Assembly: GCA_022788205.1 (NCBI GenBank)
Contig: JALEVQ010000046.1
Location: 1-42,760, forward strand
DNA from: Robinsoniella sp.
GTDB taxonomy: Bacteria > Bacillota > Clostridia > Lachnospirales > Lachnospiraceae
Direction: 5' to 3'
Length of the DNA stretch: 42,760 bases
The translations under genes and the position numbers were made by a program. Below are positions 17,823-27,002 of this stretch, in pieces. How positions within the stretch are numbered: position 1 is the first letter of the stretch; every line of letters starts with the position of its first letter. The notes under the pieces were generated by a model. It saw nothing but the letters and a program-made list of their open reading frames with translations, had not been told where the DNA came from and did no database searches.

Positions 17823-17961
17823 TTTCCTTCATTCCTCCTAAAATGTATTTATGTTGTACAGAGCAACAGCCCCAAACCAAAAGCCTCAAACTCTGTAAAA
17901 CCATCTCACACGCGTGCAAGGTCGCACATATTTATTGTACCATATATTCCGATTCAGTCAA
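17823..17961 (-). promoter_or_regulatory. ppdK promoter and structured 5' leader
   Basis: Minus strand: TTGACT (17956-17961), 16-bp spacer, TACAAT (17934-17939) with an extended TG. The predicted leader is about 105 nt and contains a 7-bp stem TACAGAG/CTCTGTA (arms near 17894-17900 and 17854-17860) ahead of the AGGAGG site. No known riboswitch is recognised. Confidence 0.6.
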
Positions 17962-17978
17962 GTAATTTTCCAAAAAAA

Positions 17979-18034
17979 AGAAACATCAATCAAAGAATTT
18001 TTACTGCTGTTCTTCCCTGGGAGACGTTTCTTTT
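17979..18034. terminator. long A/T-rich hairpin after pfp
   Basis: AAAAAAGAAACaTC pairs with GAcGTTTCTTTTTT across a loop of about 35 nt, one A-C mismatch. T-runs on both strands make it a plausible terminator for pfp on the minus strand. The long loop lowers confidence. Confidence 0.4.
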
Positions 18035-18054
18035 TTTATTTTTTATTTTCTATT

Positions 18055-19287
18055 TTATTTTAATACCAGATGACGTGGAATACCGTCTACCATAACAGGC
18101 TGATAATCACCCTGAATCAGAGGTTTCACGTAGTTGAGGAATTCCTCTGTCACATACGTTCCATCTTTGCTGATCCAGTTTCTCGGTACCAGTTTCTCAT
18201 CGTTTGCAATCTTATGCACATCATAGATACCTGTTGCACACTGATATGGATCGTCAGATACACGGTCGATAACAACCATCTTTCCGCTATCTCCCTCATC
18301 TGCTGCCTTCACAGCTGCACCACCTACCATGAATGCCTCGTTGATATCCACGCGGGATGCGATATGAGAAGCACTTCTCTGTAAAGTACTGAATTCCACT
18401 CCACGCGTCTTGCATCCGATCTCTGCTGCCACAAGGTGTGCCAGATAATCTGCGGTACCGCTCAGCTGCTTATGTCCGAAAGCATCTACATAGTCTCCAT
18501 TGCCTGCGGAAAGTTCACATACGTAGCGTCCGTCCGGAAGTTTGATACCTTCAGAAACTGCTACAACAACGGAATGTTTCTTCTTGAGCAGAGCGCGGAT
18601 TTTCTCGATGAATTTCGGAACTTCAAATGGAAGTTCTGGCAGATAAATCAAATCAGGACCTTCGCAGTCTTCTCCTTTTGCAAGTGCTGCGGCACCTGTA
18701 AGCCATCCTGCATTTCTTCCCATAATCTCAACAATTGTGACAAGATCTTTCTTGTAGCTCAGTCCCAATCCATCGCGAATCACTTCTTTTACGGATGCTC
18801 CGATATATTTTGCAGCGGAACCGTATCCTGGTGTATGATCTGTCAAAGCAAGGTCATTATCGATTGTCTTCGGAACACCGACAAATTTCTGTTTCTGTCC
18901 TGTCAGCACCGCATAGTCTGATAATTTCTTGATTGTATCCATGGAATCATTTCCACCAATATAGATAAAGCTATCGATCTCCAGTTTATTCAGAATGTCA
19001 AACACTTTCTCATAGATTTCGCGATCTTCATGGATCTCCGGCAGTTTAAAACGGCAAGATCCAAGAAAAGCGGACGGTGTTCTCTTTAACAGCTCGATAT
19101 CCAGATTATTTTTGATGTATTTTGACAAATCCACATAATTCTCATCTAAGAATCCCTGGATTCCATGGCGCATACCATAAACTTTGTTAAATCCTCTGTC
19201 CTTTGCTGTCTTGTACACTCCTGCTAAGCTGGAGTTGATGACCGCTGTCGGTCCGCCTGACTGTCCTACAATTACATTTCCTTTCAT
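18055..19287 (-). CDS. pfp: 6-phosphofructokinase, PPi-dependent type
   Basis: A 410-residue phosphofructokinase longer than the 320-residue ATP enzymes. G-Q-S-G-G-P-T-A-V-I-N (8-18) and V-P-K-T-I-D-N-D-L (138-146) are the nucleotide/phosphate and sugar-phosphate sites. At the donor-deciding loop it has G-G-N-D-S (111-115), with Asp where ATP enzymes have Gly, the accepted mark of PPi use. It phosphorylates fructose 6-phosphate reversibly with PPi in glycolysis. The ATG at 19287 has GGAGG nine bases upstream; the longer reading frame starts before the promoter and is rejected. Confidence 0.92.
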   Translation of the reverse strand: MKGNVIVGQSGGPTAVINSSLAGVYKTAKDRGFNKVYGMRHGIQGFLDENYVDLSKYIKNNLDIELLKRTPSAFLGSCRFKLPEIHEDREIYEKVFDILNKLEIDSFIYIGGNDSMDTIKKLSDYAVLTGQKQKFVGVPKTIDNDLALTDHTPGYGSAAKYIGASVKEVIRDGLGLSYKKDLVTIVEIMGRNAGWLTGAAALAKGEDCEGPDLIYLPELPFEVPKFIEKIRALLKKKHSVVVAVSEGIKLPDGRYVCELSAGNGDYVDAFGHKQLSGTADYLAHLVAAEIGCKTRGVEFSTLQRSASHIASRVDINEAFMVGGAAVKAADEGDSGKMVVIDRVSDDPYQCATGIYDVHKIANDEKLVPRNWISKDGTYVTEEFLNYVKPLIQGDYQPVMVDGIPRHLVLK

Positions 19288-19330
19288 TTCTAAATACCTC
19301 CATTTAGTATATCCAAACTTCTTGTTGATC

Positions 19331-19359
19331 ATTATACCAATAATATATATTTTATACAA
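19331..19359 (-). promoter_or_regulatory. pfp promoter
   Basis: Minus strand: TTGTAT (19354-19359), 17-bp spacer and perfect TATAAT (19331-19336), with TG making an extended -10. It is about 44 bp before the chosen start codon. The rest of the 19288-19634 gap is AT-rich, holds the glyS terminator and shows no gene. Confidence 0.75.
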
Positions 19360-19568
19360 TAGTTTTTTCTACATTTTTCAAAATTTCCCTGTTTTTTTCA
19401 TGATTTTATTCATTTTCGACTTCATTTTTACCTTTTATTTTTCTGTTTTTTACAATTTCCTTTTCTCACTTTTTGCCTTTTAAAACACGACCTTCCCCTC
19501 CATTTTCTCTTTATCCTATCATCACCAGGCAAACCTTCCTGTGCCTTACAATAATTTTTGTCCAAAAG

Positions 19569-19616
19569 AAAAAACAGCATTTTTGCTGCCTTTTTTGCCG
19601 AAAAAATGCTGTTTTT
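19569..19616 (-). terminator. glyS terminator
   Basis: AACAGCATTTTT (from 19573) pairs with AAAAAATGCTGTT (19601-19613), with a GC-containing loop. On the minus strand it is followed by TTTTTTC. It lies about 20 bp after the glyS stop. Confidence 0.75.
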
Positions 19617-19634
19617 CTCTTCAAAGATCATTTT

Positions 19635-21023
19635 TTAAAATTCAAATTTATCTGCAAAATAACTCTCTAACTCGTCGATCTTGATTCTCACCTGCTGCAT
19701 CGTATCGCGGTCACGGACAGTCACTGCACCGTCTGTCTCGGAATCGAAATCATATGTCACACAGAATGGAGTTCCAATCTCATCCTGACGTCTGTAACGT
19801 TTTCCGATGTTTCCTCTGTCATCGAATTCACAGTTGTACTTTTTCGAAAGCATTGCAAATACCTTCTCTGCACCTTCGTTTAATTTCTTTGACAGCGGCA
19901 GCACGCCCACTTTGACTGGTGCCAGAGCCGGATGGAAATGGAGCACAGTTCTCATATCTCCGCCTTCCAGCTCTTCCTCGTCGTATGCGCTGCACAGGAA
20001 TGCCAGCACGACACGGTCTGCTCCAAGTGACGGCTCGATCACATATGGGATATATTTCTGCTTCTTCTCATCATCAAAGTAAGACATATCTTCTCCAGAG
20101 ACATTCTGATGCTGTGTCAGATCATAATCGGTTCTGTCTGCGATGCCCCAGAGTTCTCCCCATCCAAACGGGAATAAGAATTCAATATCGGTTGTTCCTT
20201 TGCTGTAGAAGCAAAGCTCTTCTGGAGAATGATCTCTCGCGCGCATCTCCTCGTCTTTCATTCCCAGAGATTTCAGCCAGTTGATGCAGAATGTTCTCCA
20301 ATACTGGAACCATTCCAGATCTGTTCCCGGCTCGCAGAAGAATTCCAGCTCCATCTGCTCAAATTCTCTTGTGCGGAATGTAAAGTTTCCTGGTGTGATC
20401 TCATTTCGGAATGATTTTCCGATCTGTCCGATACCGAATGGAATTTTCTTTCTCGATGTTCTCTGTACATTTTTGAAATTGACAAAGATTCCCTGTGCTG
20501 TCTCCGGTCTCAGATACACTGTATTTTTGGCGTCTTCCGTCACACCCTGGAATGTCTTGAACATCAGGTTGAACTGACGAATATCTGTAAAATTATGTTT
20601 TCCACATGTCGGACACGGAATGTTGTTCTCTTCGATAAAGTTCTTCATCTTTTCCTGAGACCATGCATCCACAGATTCCTCCAGCTTGATCCCTTTTTCT
20701 TCACAGAAGTCCTCAATCAGTTTATCTGCACGGAATCTCTCATGACACTCCTTACAATCCATCAAAGGATCACTGAAACCGCCGAGATGACCGGATGCAA
20801 CCCAAGTCTGAGGATTCATCAGGATCGCACAGTCCACACCTACGTTGTATGGATTTTCTGTGACGAACTTTTTCCACCATGCCTGTTTTACATTGTTCTT
20901 CAGTTCTACACCTAAATTTCCGTAATCCCAGGTATTGGCGAGACCTCCATAGATCTCAGATCCCGGATACACAAACCCTCTTGCCTTGGAAAGCGCTACA
21001 ATTTTTTCCATTGTTTTTTCCAT
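19635..21023 (-). CDS. glyS: glycyl-tRNA synthetase (single-chain type)
   Basis: The 462-residue class II synthetase is of the dimeric alpha2 type. It begins with [16 protein letters not shown], has a C-P-T-C-G-K-H element near residue 138, motif 2 F-R-N-E-I-T-P (about 206), and the C-terminal G-A-D-R-V-V-L-A-F motif 3. It charges tRNA-Gly. AGGAG precedes the ATG. It lies downstream of the lipoprotein, recO and era genes on the same strand but has its own promoter. I looked for a T-box leader and did not find the conserved antiterminator sequence. Confidence 0.97.
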   Translation of the reverse strand: MEKTMEKIVALSKARGFVYPGSEIYGGLANTWDYGNLGVELKNNVKQAWWKKFVTENPYNVGVDCAILMNPQTWVASGHLGGFSDPLMDCKECHERFRADKLIEDFCEEKGIKLEESVDAWSQEKMKNFIEENNIPCPTCGKHNFTDIRQFNLMFKTFQGVTEDAKNTVYLRPETAQGIFVNFKNVQRTSRKKIPFGIGQIGKSFRNEITPGNFTFRTREFEQMELEFFCEPGTDLEWFQYWRTFCINWLKSLGMKDEEMRARDHSPEELCFYSKGTTDIEFLFPFGWGELWGIADRTDYDLTQHQNVSGEDMSYFDDEKKQKYIPYVIEPSLGADRVVLAFLCSAYDEEELEGGDMRTVLHFHPALAPVKVGVLPLSKKLNEGAEKVFAMLSKKYNCEFDDRGNIGKRYRRQDEIGTPFCVTYDFDSETDGAVTVRDRDTMQQVRIKIDELESYFADKFEF

Positions 21024-21058
21024 TTTTTTAATCTCCTATCTGTACAAATTATTCTGAA

Positions 21059-21160
21059 AGTCCCGGACATTCCGCCACTTGATGCTTCTCGCACTGAAAA
21101 AAGGGGGGACTGCTCGTTCTGTGTTCAGAATATTTTATACTTTATTCTCCAATTCGTCAA
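21059..21160 (-). promoter_or_regulatory. glyS promoter and leader
   Basis: Minus strand: TTGACG (21155-21160), 17-bp spacer, TAAAAT (21132-21137). The leader of about 100 nt contains a 6-bp stem AGTCCC/GGGACT (arms 21106-21111 and 21059-21064) flanked by a 9-bp palindromic pair TATTCTGAA (21050-21058) and TTCAGAATA (21124-21132). The outer arm overlaps the predicted start of transcription, so it may act as DNA rather than RNA. Confidence 0.5.
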
Positions 21161-21198
21161 TTCCCTTATTGCTCTCTCCTCTGTTTTCTTATAGATTC

Positions 21199-21419
21199 AC
21201 TATAAAAGCCCAGTCTCAGTGAACGGCAGGCAGGGCGCTTGCGCATCTGGCTGCGCGGACACTAGAGACGCTAACCCGTATGAGCATAAAAGCCTCGCGA
21301 CTGAAAAGAGCGGGGCGATATGCGAATACGAGGTAGGATTGCGAGAGTGCCTCAGGCACGGAGCAATCCGGTGGGCTTTTATGATTGGTAATGACGCCGC
21401 CAGGCGTCATATCCGTTTA
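21199..21419 (+). repeat. 221-bp structured dispersed repeat, copy 1
   Basis: It is the same length as 33906-34126 in reverse orientation, with about 16 mismatches and no gaps in my hand alignment. Pairings seen: closing stem ATAAAAGCCCA (21202-21212) with TGGGCTTTTAT (21372-21382); arm I GTCTC-AGTG (21213-21221) with CACT-a-GAGAC (21260-21269), enclosing GCAG/CTGC; arm II CTAACCCGTAT (21271-21281) with 21326-21336, two mismatches here and none in copy 2; arm III GGATTGC/GCAATCC (21336-21342, 21363-21369) with inner GTGCC/GGCAC; then a separate hairpin ATGACGCC/GGCGTCAT (21391-21410). It fills the gap between the lipoprotein gene and the glyS promoter. An open frame runs through it but I regard it as non-coding. 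It is a MITE/REP-like element or a structured RNA. Confidence 0.85.
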
Positions 21420-21454
21420 CTCTAAAAGTCTGCCGCCTCACAGGCTTTACTCTA

Positions 21455-22150
21455 TCACTTATAGATGATGTAGAAGAGATGCGTTCCGTCTTCCTGTTCC
21501 TCCATCGGACTGCCTTCCATCACTTCCGGATTGATCACCGGTATGCCGGAATCATTGACCTGAACCTCTGCTGTGGTCTGAGGAGCCTCCTGACCGGTTA
21601 TCACCTGTCTTTTTCCGAGCATCTCTACATTGCTGCTGACAAACACAATGTCGCCCGGAACTTCCACAAGAAGCTCTTCTTCCAAAACGATGACATTATA
21701 ATTTTTCGTCGCAAGCACTGCCTCTTTGCCGAGAGCTTCGTCTGTTCTCTCTCCTTTTTCCACCTTAAAAAAGCTTCCTTCCAGCCCATACTCTGTCCCG
21801 TAAGCGCTTGCAAGATCTCCCAGATAAAATTCCACCTGATTCATTTTCTGATAATCAGCCGCTGAATCATAGGATATCTGTAATGTAGCCTGTCCATTCT
21901 CAACCTCATACTGATCGACTTTCACATATTTTGCACCAGCACTCGCATTATATGAATCTACTGTCTCATCGATCATCCTCTCTAATTCTTCCGGGTCATA
22001 ATAGGAACGATCCAAGCTTTCTTTGATTACACTGACAATGCTGCCGTTCTTTTTTACTGAAATTCCTGTCTGATCCGGTTTAAATTTACTGCATCCCGTG
22101 ACCAGACCTGCAACCATCGCTGCAACCAGGAGTAACTTTATCTTCTTCAT
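21455..22150 (-). CDS. lipoprotein of unknown function
   Basis: The 231-residue protein has a type II signal peptide: K-K at 2-3, a hydrophobic core, and lipobox L-V-T-G-C with Cys20 the lipidated residue, placing it on the outer face of the membrane. The mature part is acidic, with T-G-I-S-V-K-K-N-G-S-I, E-E-L-E-R-M-I and a late C-terminal H-L-F-Y-I-I-Y-K. I do not recognise a named domain. It sits between recO and glyS on the same strand. A short GC hairpin just upstream (22163-22183) precedes its AGGAGG site. Confidence 0.85.
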   Translation of the reverse strand: MKKIKLLLVAAMVAGLVTGCSKFKPDQTGISVKKNGSIVSVIKESLDRSYYDPEELERMIDETVDSYNASAGAKYVKVDQYEVENGQATLQISYDSAADYQKMNQVEFYLGDLASAYGTEYGLEGSFFKVEKGERTDEALGKEAVLATKNYNVIVLEEELLVEVPGDIVFVSSNVEMLGKRQVITGQEAPQTTAEVQVNDSGIPVINPEVMEGSPMEEQEDGTHLFYIIYK

Positions 22151-22162
22151 CTTTGCCTCCTA

Positions 22163-22183
22163 ATGCCGCTCCTGACGCGGCAT
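22163..22183. terminator. short intergenic GC hairpin
   Basis: ATGCCGC (22163-22169) and GCGGCAT (22177-22183) form a perfect 7-bp stem with a 7-nt loop between recO and the lipoprotein gene. On the minus strand it has no T-run, so it may be an mRNA processing or stability element rather than a terminator. Confidence 0.4.
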
Positions 22184-22196
22184 ATAATTTTTACCA

Positions 22197-22961
22197 TTAT
22201 ACATTTAAATCCTTGCCTTGTAAAGAGGACATCTCCTCTAAAATCTCCAGGGATTTAAAATTCCGATCCTGGTACTGTCTGCAAAGTCTTTTCATGATTT
22301 TTTGAAAATCTCCGAGCGTCTCCTGCGTCAATGTAAACGTATAAAGTTTCTCGATCGGCGCAGCAATGACATACTGAAGTGTATACCGCACGGAATCTTT
22401 CAAATAGATTCCTTCCTGACTTTCTTTGCAGCATTCCTCGCAGAGCACACCATTTTTCTCAAAGACAAATCGTTTGAGATTCTCTGTTCTTTTACAGCAG
22501 ACACACGCAAACACTTCCGGATATTCTCCTTGAATCACCATCGCCTTCAATTCAAAGACCGCTCTCACCAAACGGTTGTCCAGGTGCGGATTCATCAGGG
22601 CGCGCATGGATTGATAAAGCAGCTTTAAAAGCTCTGTCTCGTCTTCATTCTCCTGCGCATAATATCCAGCCAGTTCCAAAAAGTAAAACCCGTAATATGC
22701 CTCCTCCAGACTTGAGGCAAGTTCTCGGAAATAGTTCGTGATCTGTGCCTGAACCAGCGTGTATGCCGTCTTTCCTTCGTAGACTGAGAAAGTTCCAAAT
22801 GCAAAGGGATTTGTCGCTGCCAGCAGACTGCTGTTTTGTCTGCGTGCTCCCCGCGCAAACGCTGTAATCTTTCCCCGCTCTTTCGTCAAAATCACAACTC
22901 TCTTGTCAAACTCTCCATTCGGAGCGGCAAAAAGTACCATCCCTGTCACCACTGTCTGCAT
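22197..22961 (-). CDS. recO: DNA repair protein RecO
   Basis: The 254-residue protein starts with the RecO OB-fold (T-G-M-V-L-F-A-A-P-N-G-E-F-D-K-R-V-V-I-L-T-K-E-R-G-K, broken here for length: residues 6-31). It has the family's E-A-Y-Y-G-F-Y-F-L-E-L segment and a zinc-finger-like C-V-C-C...C-E-E-C-C pair at about 153-180. RecO loads RecA on SSB-coated single-stranded DNA. It follows era after 62 bp, the usual Firmicute order. Confidence 0.95.
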   Translation of the reverse strand: MQTVVTGMVLFAAPNGEFDKRVVILTKERGKITAFARGARRQNSSLLAATNPFAFGTFSVYEGKTAYTLVQAQITNYFRELASSLEEAYYGFYFLELAGYYAQENEDETELLKLLYQSMRALMNPHLDNRLVRAVFELKAMVIQGEYPEVFACVCCKRTENLKRFVFEKNGVLCEECCKESQEGIYLKDSVRYTLQYVIAAPIEKLYTFTLTQETLGDFQKIMKRLCRQYQDRNFKSLEILEEMSSLQGKDLNV

Positions 22962-23023
22962 TTTTCACACCTCATTTCTCACTCAGACCGTCGTATCGTT
23001 TTCTGTAGTAACTCCAAAGCGTG

Positions 23024-23932
23024 TTAAATTTCTTTTTTATCATATCCAAAGTTCTTAATCATAAAATCACTGTCACGCCAGTCTTTTTTCACCTTCACCC
23101 AAAGCTGCAGATTGACTTTCTGTTCCATCATATTTTCAATCTCTCTTCGCGCTGCCGATCCGATTTTTCGGAGCATTGCGCCTTGTTTTCCGATGATAAT
23201 CCCTTTGTGCGACTCCCTCTCACAGATAATCGTCGCCTCGATATCGATGATATTCTGACCTTTTCTCTCTCTCATCTTCTCAATGGAGACCGCGATACCG
23301 TGCGGGATTTCTTCGTCAAGACTGCGCAGCGCCTTCTCACGGATCAGTTCTGCCACAATCTGCCTCTGCGGCTGGTCTGTCACCGTATCTTCATCATAAA
23401 ACTGTGGACCATATGGGAGATATTTGAAAATCATATCAACAATCTCCTGTGTATTGTTTCCTTTCAGTGCAGACACTGGGATAATCTCAGCAAAATCGTA
23501 AATCTTGCGGTAGGTGTCAATGACAGCTAAAATTTCTTCTTTCTTTATAGTATCAATCTTGTTAATCACTAAAATGACCGGTGTTTTTATCTTCTGGAGC
23601 TGCTGCGCGATGTGACGTTCTCCGGCACCTATAAAAGTCGTAGGCTCCACCAGCCAAAGCACCACATCAACCTCCTGCAAGGTACGTTCTGCAACATTGA
23701 CCATATACTCGCCCAGCTTATTCTTTGCCTTGTGGATCCCCGGGGTATCCACAAAGACAATCTGTCCTGTCTCACTTGTATAGACCGTCTGAATACGATT
23801 TCGTGTCGTCTGAGGTTTGTTTGATGTGATGGCAATTTTCTGACCTATCAGATGATTCATCAGTGTCGATTTTCCCACATTCGGTCTCCCGATCAAGGTT
23901 GCAAAACCAGATTTATACGCCTTATTTTCCAT
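23024..23932 (-). CDS. era: GTPase Era
   Basis: The 302-residue protein has the GTPase boxes G-R-P-N-V-G-K-S (G1, 16-23), D-T-P-G-I-H-K (G3), N-K-I-D (G4) and S-A-L-K-G-N (G5), then a C-terminal KH domain with G-K-Q-G-A-M-L-R-K-I-G. Era binds the 3' end of 16S rRNA and is needed for small-subunit assembly. It starts 17 bp after the M16C peptidase stop, so the two are probably cotranscribed. Confidence 0.97.
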   Translation of the reverse strand: MENKAYKSGFATLIGRPNVGKSTLMNHLIGQKIAITSNKPQTTRNRIQTVYTSETGQIVFVDTPGIHKAKNKLGEYMVNVAERTLQEVDVVLWLVEPTTFIGAGERHIAQQLQKIKTPVILVINKIDTIKKEEILAVIDTYRKIYDFAEIIPVSALKGNNTQEIVDMIFKYLPYGPQFYDEDTVTDQPQRQIVAELIREKALRSLDEEIPHGIAVSIEKMRERKGQNIIDIEATIICERESHKGIIIGKQGAMLRKIGSAARREIENMMEQKVNLQLWVKVKKDWRDSDFMIKNFGYDKKEI

Positions 23933-23949
23933 ATCGTTCCTTTCCTGTT

Positions 23950-26874
23950 CTAAGCTTTGATCAGAGGTTTGATTTCCATAAATAAATCCTGATCCTGTTT
24001 GATTTTTTCTTCATTTCCGATGACACAGATTGCATCTTCTCTCAGGATTGCCTCCATCAAAGGTGCAAGTGCACGGATTGCCTCCTGATCTGCGTTTAAA
24101 ATCTCGTCCCTTTCCTTCTGGAGATCTTCATAGGAAAGATTTCCTAGATAGGCATTTAAAGAACGTCCTCCCTTCGCCGCCGGATTCATCGGAGTGTCAA
24201 GTTCACTGATTGTTCCGATGATATATTTCAGCATATCTCTGTCATCCACTGTAAAGTTTCTCACAAACTCCGGAATTCCCTCATAAACTTCGTTCGTTTT
24301 TCTCAAATTCGGGTCACGATACGACACAAAGTAAGAACTTCCCGTTCTTCCAAATCCACTCATGCAGCCGTAGGCGCCGCCTTTGACGCGCACATTCACC
24401 CAGAGATACTCATAGCTCATGATCACCTTTAAGACACGCAGCGCTCCTGTATAAGAATAACCTTCTTTTGCATAGCTGCCCGCTCTCGCTACATACTGAA
24501 TCTTCGAGGAAGTGCCAAATGCCTCGTTTTTCTTCACCGTGACAGGATAGTCGTTGACACATGTTTCCTCTCTCTCGGGCAGCTTTTCTTTTAACTCCTC
24601 CACAAGCGCTCTCAACGGCATAAATCCTTCGTCATCTGCCGTATAGCTGACCATCAGTCTTTCTCTCGTAAAAATCTGTTTTGCCAGCGCCTCCAGTTTA
24701 TCCATCAGCATCTCTTTTCTCTGATCAAAATTTGCCTCCAGATCGGCGATCACACGGTAATAATCAATGCCTCCTGTCATCTCGCTGAACGCTGCCGCTG
24801 TCGAATAATATGCCATTGCGTGCGTCGCAGAAGTCGTATGTCCCGATGAATTTAATCGCATCTCGAGATGCGATTTTTGCTCAGACAAAATCTCATACAG
24901 ACGTTTTTCATTCCGCAATTTGGAACTAAATATCATCTCCTCGATCATCTCAAAGACAAATTTCAACTGCGGATACAATGCTTTGCCCCGCCACTCGAAC
25001 ATCGCGCGATATTCGTTTTCTTTCTTGAAATCAGAATAGAGGCACAGTCCAGCCGAGATTCCGCCGCTGTAGATATTGATCTCATTGGACAATTCGCCGT
25101 ATGTGTAGTGCTCCGTGTCCACCATGCCGAGGACTGCTTTCAAAAGGCTTAAATACGGCAGATCTTCACTCTTTACTCCTCTCGTGTCAAACAACAGCTT
25201 CAAATATCCAATGCCGTTCGTGTACATATTGTGGTGCAGAATCAAGGTATCTCCCAGATAATGCTCTTCATTATAAAGCGGAGCTGTCTCTTTTTTGATG
25301 TCTTCCTGTCTCAGCATCGGGATCGCTTCGAGTTCTTCTTTTGTCGAAGGTGTCTCCTGAAATTCACGCAGTTTTCGCGTCTTCTCCACCAGCTCTTCGA
25401 TCTCTTTCTCAGAAAGGCTTGCCTTGTAAGCAGCCAGTTTTTCCCGCAATTTTTCATCCGCCTTTGCTGTCAGTCCCTTCTCCGGCTCTGCGACCAGAAG
25501 CGTTGTATGTGGATTCTCGAGAATCCATTTCTGGATTAAATCTTCAAAGTAGGAAGTCTCCAGTTTTTCTCTCAGATCCTGGAACACTGCAAGCTGTTTC
25601 AGATAGGCAAACGGTTCATTCTCGTCGTACAGCCAGCTGTCCATACAATCGATTCCATAGATTAATCCCTTCGGAAAAGAGCCATAATCTGCCTCACGGA
25701 ATTTAAATTCCATGTTGTTAATGCCAGCGAGAAGAGCCTTTTTATCCACTTCATGTTCGATCTGGCGCTGTAACTCCTCCCGGATGATACGCAGGAATTT
25801 TTCTTTGTCCGAAGCATTTGCATACTTTGCCGTCACAGAGAACACCGGCTGATACGTTCCGCTGTCATAAGATCCCATGATATCTTTTCCCACTCCGGCA
25901 TCGAGAAGGGTCTGTTTTAAAGGCGCTCCAGGTGCAGATAAAAGCGCATATTCCAACACCGCAAATGCATTGGCAAGCTCCACATCAAGGCTCGTCCCGA
26001 TCACTGCATTGTAAGAAAGATACGTGTTATCCTGCTCGGATTCTTCGTTGGAAATCGAATATTTTTTGTAGACTTCTCTCATCTTGTCAAACGATTTTTG
26101 CAGCGGGATCATAGAATCAATTTCTTCTTTTTCATACTTGCTTAAATACTCCTGATCCAGCCATCTTAAACGCTCCTCCATATCTGCATTTCCATACAGA
26201 TAGATATAGCTGTTCGACGGGTGATAATATTTTTTGTGGAATTCCAAAAACTGTTCATACGTCAGATCCGGGATACAGGCTGGATCCCCTCCTGACTCAC
26301 AGCCATATGTCGTATCCGGGAAAAGAGAATTCATGATCTCCCTCTCAATCACATCCTCAGGTGACGAGAAGACACCTTTCATTTCATTGTAGACAACACC
26401 ATTGTATGTCAGCTCATCCTCCGCATTTTCGAGTTGGTAGCTCCATCCCTCCTGGCGGAAAATCTCCTCTCTGCGATAGATGTTCGTCTCAAATACCGCA
26501 TCCATATAGACATGCATTAAATTGCAGAAATCCTTGTCATTACAGCTCGCAACTGGGTACATCGTCTTGTCAGGGTACGTCATTGCGTTCAGAAAGGTAT
26601 TGAGAGATCCTTTTACCAGCTCTACAAATGGATCTTTCGACGGAAACTTCTTGCTCCCACAAAGCACGCTGTGCTCCATAATATGAGCCACACCTGTACT
26701 GTCCGATGGCGTCGTGCGAAATGTGATATGGAACACCTTATTGTCATCATCATTTTCCAGAATAAGCACTCTCGCTCCACTTTTCTTATGTTTTAAAAAA
26801 TATCCCTCAGAATGAATATCGTCGATCGTCTCCTGTCTGACCAATTCATACTCGGGAAGATTCTGAATCTGCAT
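23950..26874 (-). CDS. M16C zinc metallopeptidase (presequence protease-like)
   Basis: A 974-residue insulinase-family protein of the M16C type. The inverted zinc motif H-I-M-E-H is at residues 64-68, followed by the conserved S-K-D-P-F-V-E-L-V-K-G-S-L and F-L-N-A-M-T-Y-P-D. The C-terminal half contains the R/Y pair region G-G-A-Y-G. These clam-shell proteases degrade peptides; no signal peptide is seen, so it is cytoplasmic. Placement just before era is common in Lachnospiraceae. A good promoter lies at 26926-26931 (TATAAT with extended TG). Confidence 0.93.
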   Translation of the reverse strand: MQIQNLPEYELVRQETIDDIHSEGYFLKHKKSGARVLILENDDDNKVFHITFRTTPSDSTGVAHIMEHSVLCGSKKFPSKDPFVELVKGSLNTFLNAMTYPDKTMYPVASCNDKDFCNLMHVYMDAVFETNIYRREEIFRQEGWSYQLENAEDELTYNGVVYNEMKGVFSSPEDVIEREIMNSLFPDTTYGCESGGDPACIPDLTYEQFLEFHKKYYHPSNSYIYLYGNADMEERLRWLDQEYLSKYEKEEIDSMIPLQKSFDKMREVYKKYSISNEESEQDNTYLSYNAVIGTSLDVELANAFAVLEYALLSAPGAPLKQTLLDAGVGKDIMGSYDSGTYQPVFSVTAKYANASDKEKFLRIIREELQRQIEHEVDKKALLAGINNMEFKFREADYGSFPKGLIYGIDCMDSWLYDENEPFAYLKQLAVFQDLREKLETSYFEDLIQKWILENPHTTLLVAEPEKGLTAKADEKLREKLAAYKASLSEKEIEELVEKTRKLREFQETPSTKEELEAIPMLRQEDIKKETAPLYNEEHYLGDTLILHHNMYTNGIGYLKLLFDTRGVKSEDLPYLSLLKAVLGMVDTEHYTYGELSNEINIYSGGISAGLCLYSDFKKENEYRAMFEWRGKALYPQLKFVFEMIEEMIFSSKLRNEKRLYEILSEQKSHLEMRLNSSGHTTSATHAMAYYSTAAAFSEMTGGIDYYRVIADLEANFDQRKEMLMDKLEALAKQIFTRERLMVSYTADDEGFMPLRALVEELKEKLPEREETCVNDYPVTVKKNEAFGTSSKIQYVARAGSYAKEGYSYTGALRVLKVIMSYEYLWVNVRVKGGAYGCMSGFGRTGSSYFVSYRDPNLRKTNEVYEGIPEFVRNFTVDDRDMLKYIIGTISELDTPMNPAAKGGRSLNAYLGNLSYEDLQKERDEILNADQEAIRALAPLMEAILREDAICVIGNEEKIKQDQDLFMEIKPLIKA

Positions 26875-26925
26875 CTTATTTCCTCCATGTATCCAAATTT
26901 TTCAAGTCATGATAAATCGTTATTT

Positions 26926-26954
26926 ATTATAACACTGATTCAAAATCATGGGAA
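26926..26954 (-). promoter_or_regulatory. promoter of the M16C peptidase-era-recO unit
   Basis: Minus strand: perfect TATAAT at 26926-26931 with TG one base upstream; a weak TTCCCA occupies the -35 position at 26949-26954. Confidence 0.6.
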
Positions 26955-27002
26955 GCCATTCTTTTGGACGATTGTCTTTTCTCTTCTTTTTCCCGTCAAA
27001 AA

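Noticed and set aside
21024-21131. T-box riboswitch upstream of glyS
   Set aside because: The leader is only about 100 nt and I could not find the conserved T-box antiterminator bulge sequence or a Stem I.
21219-21425. 68-codon open frame (N-G-R-Q-G-A-C...) inside repeat copy 1, also open in copy 2
   Set aside because: The sequence is explained by nested base-paired arms. It has no ribosome site, and the differences between copies are spread over codon positions instead of being mainly silent. It is probably a frequent false gene call.
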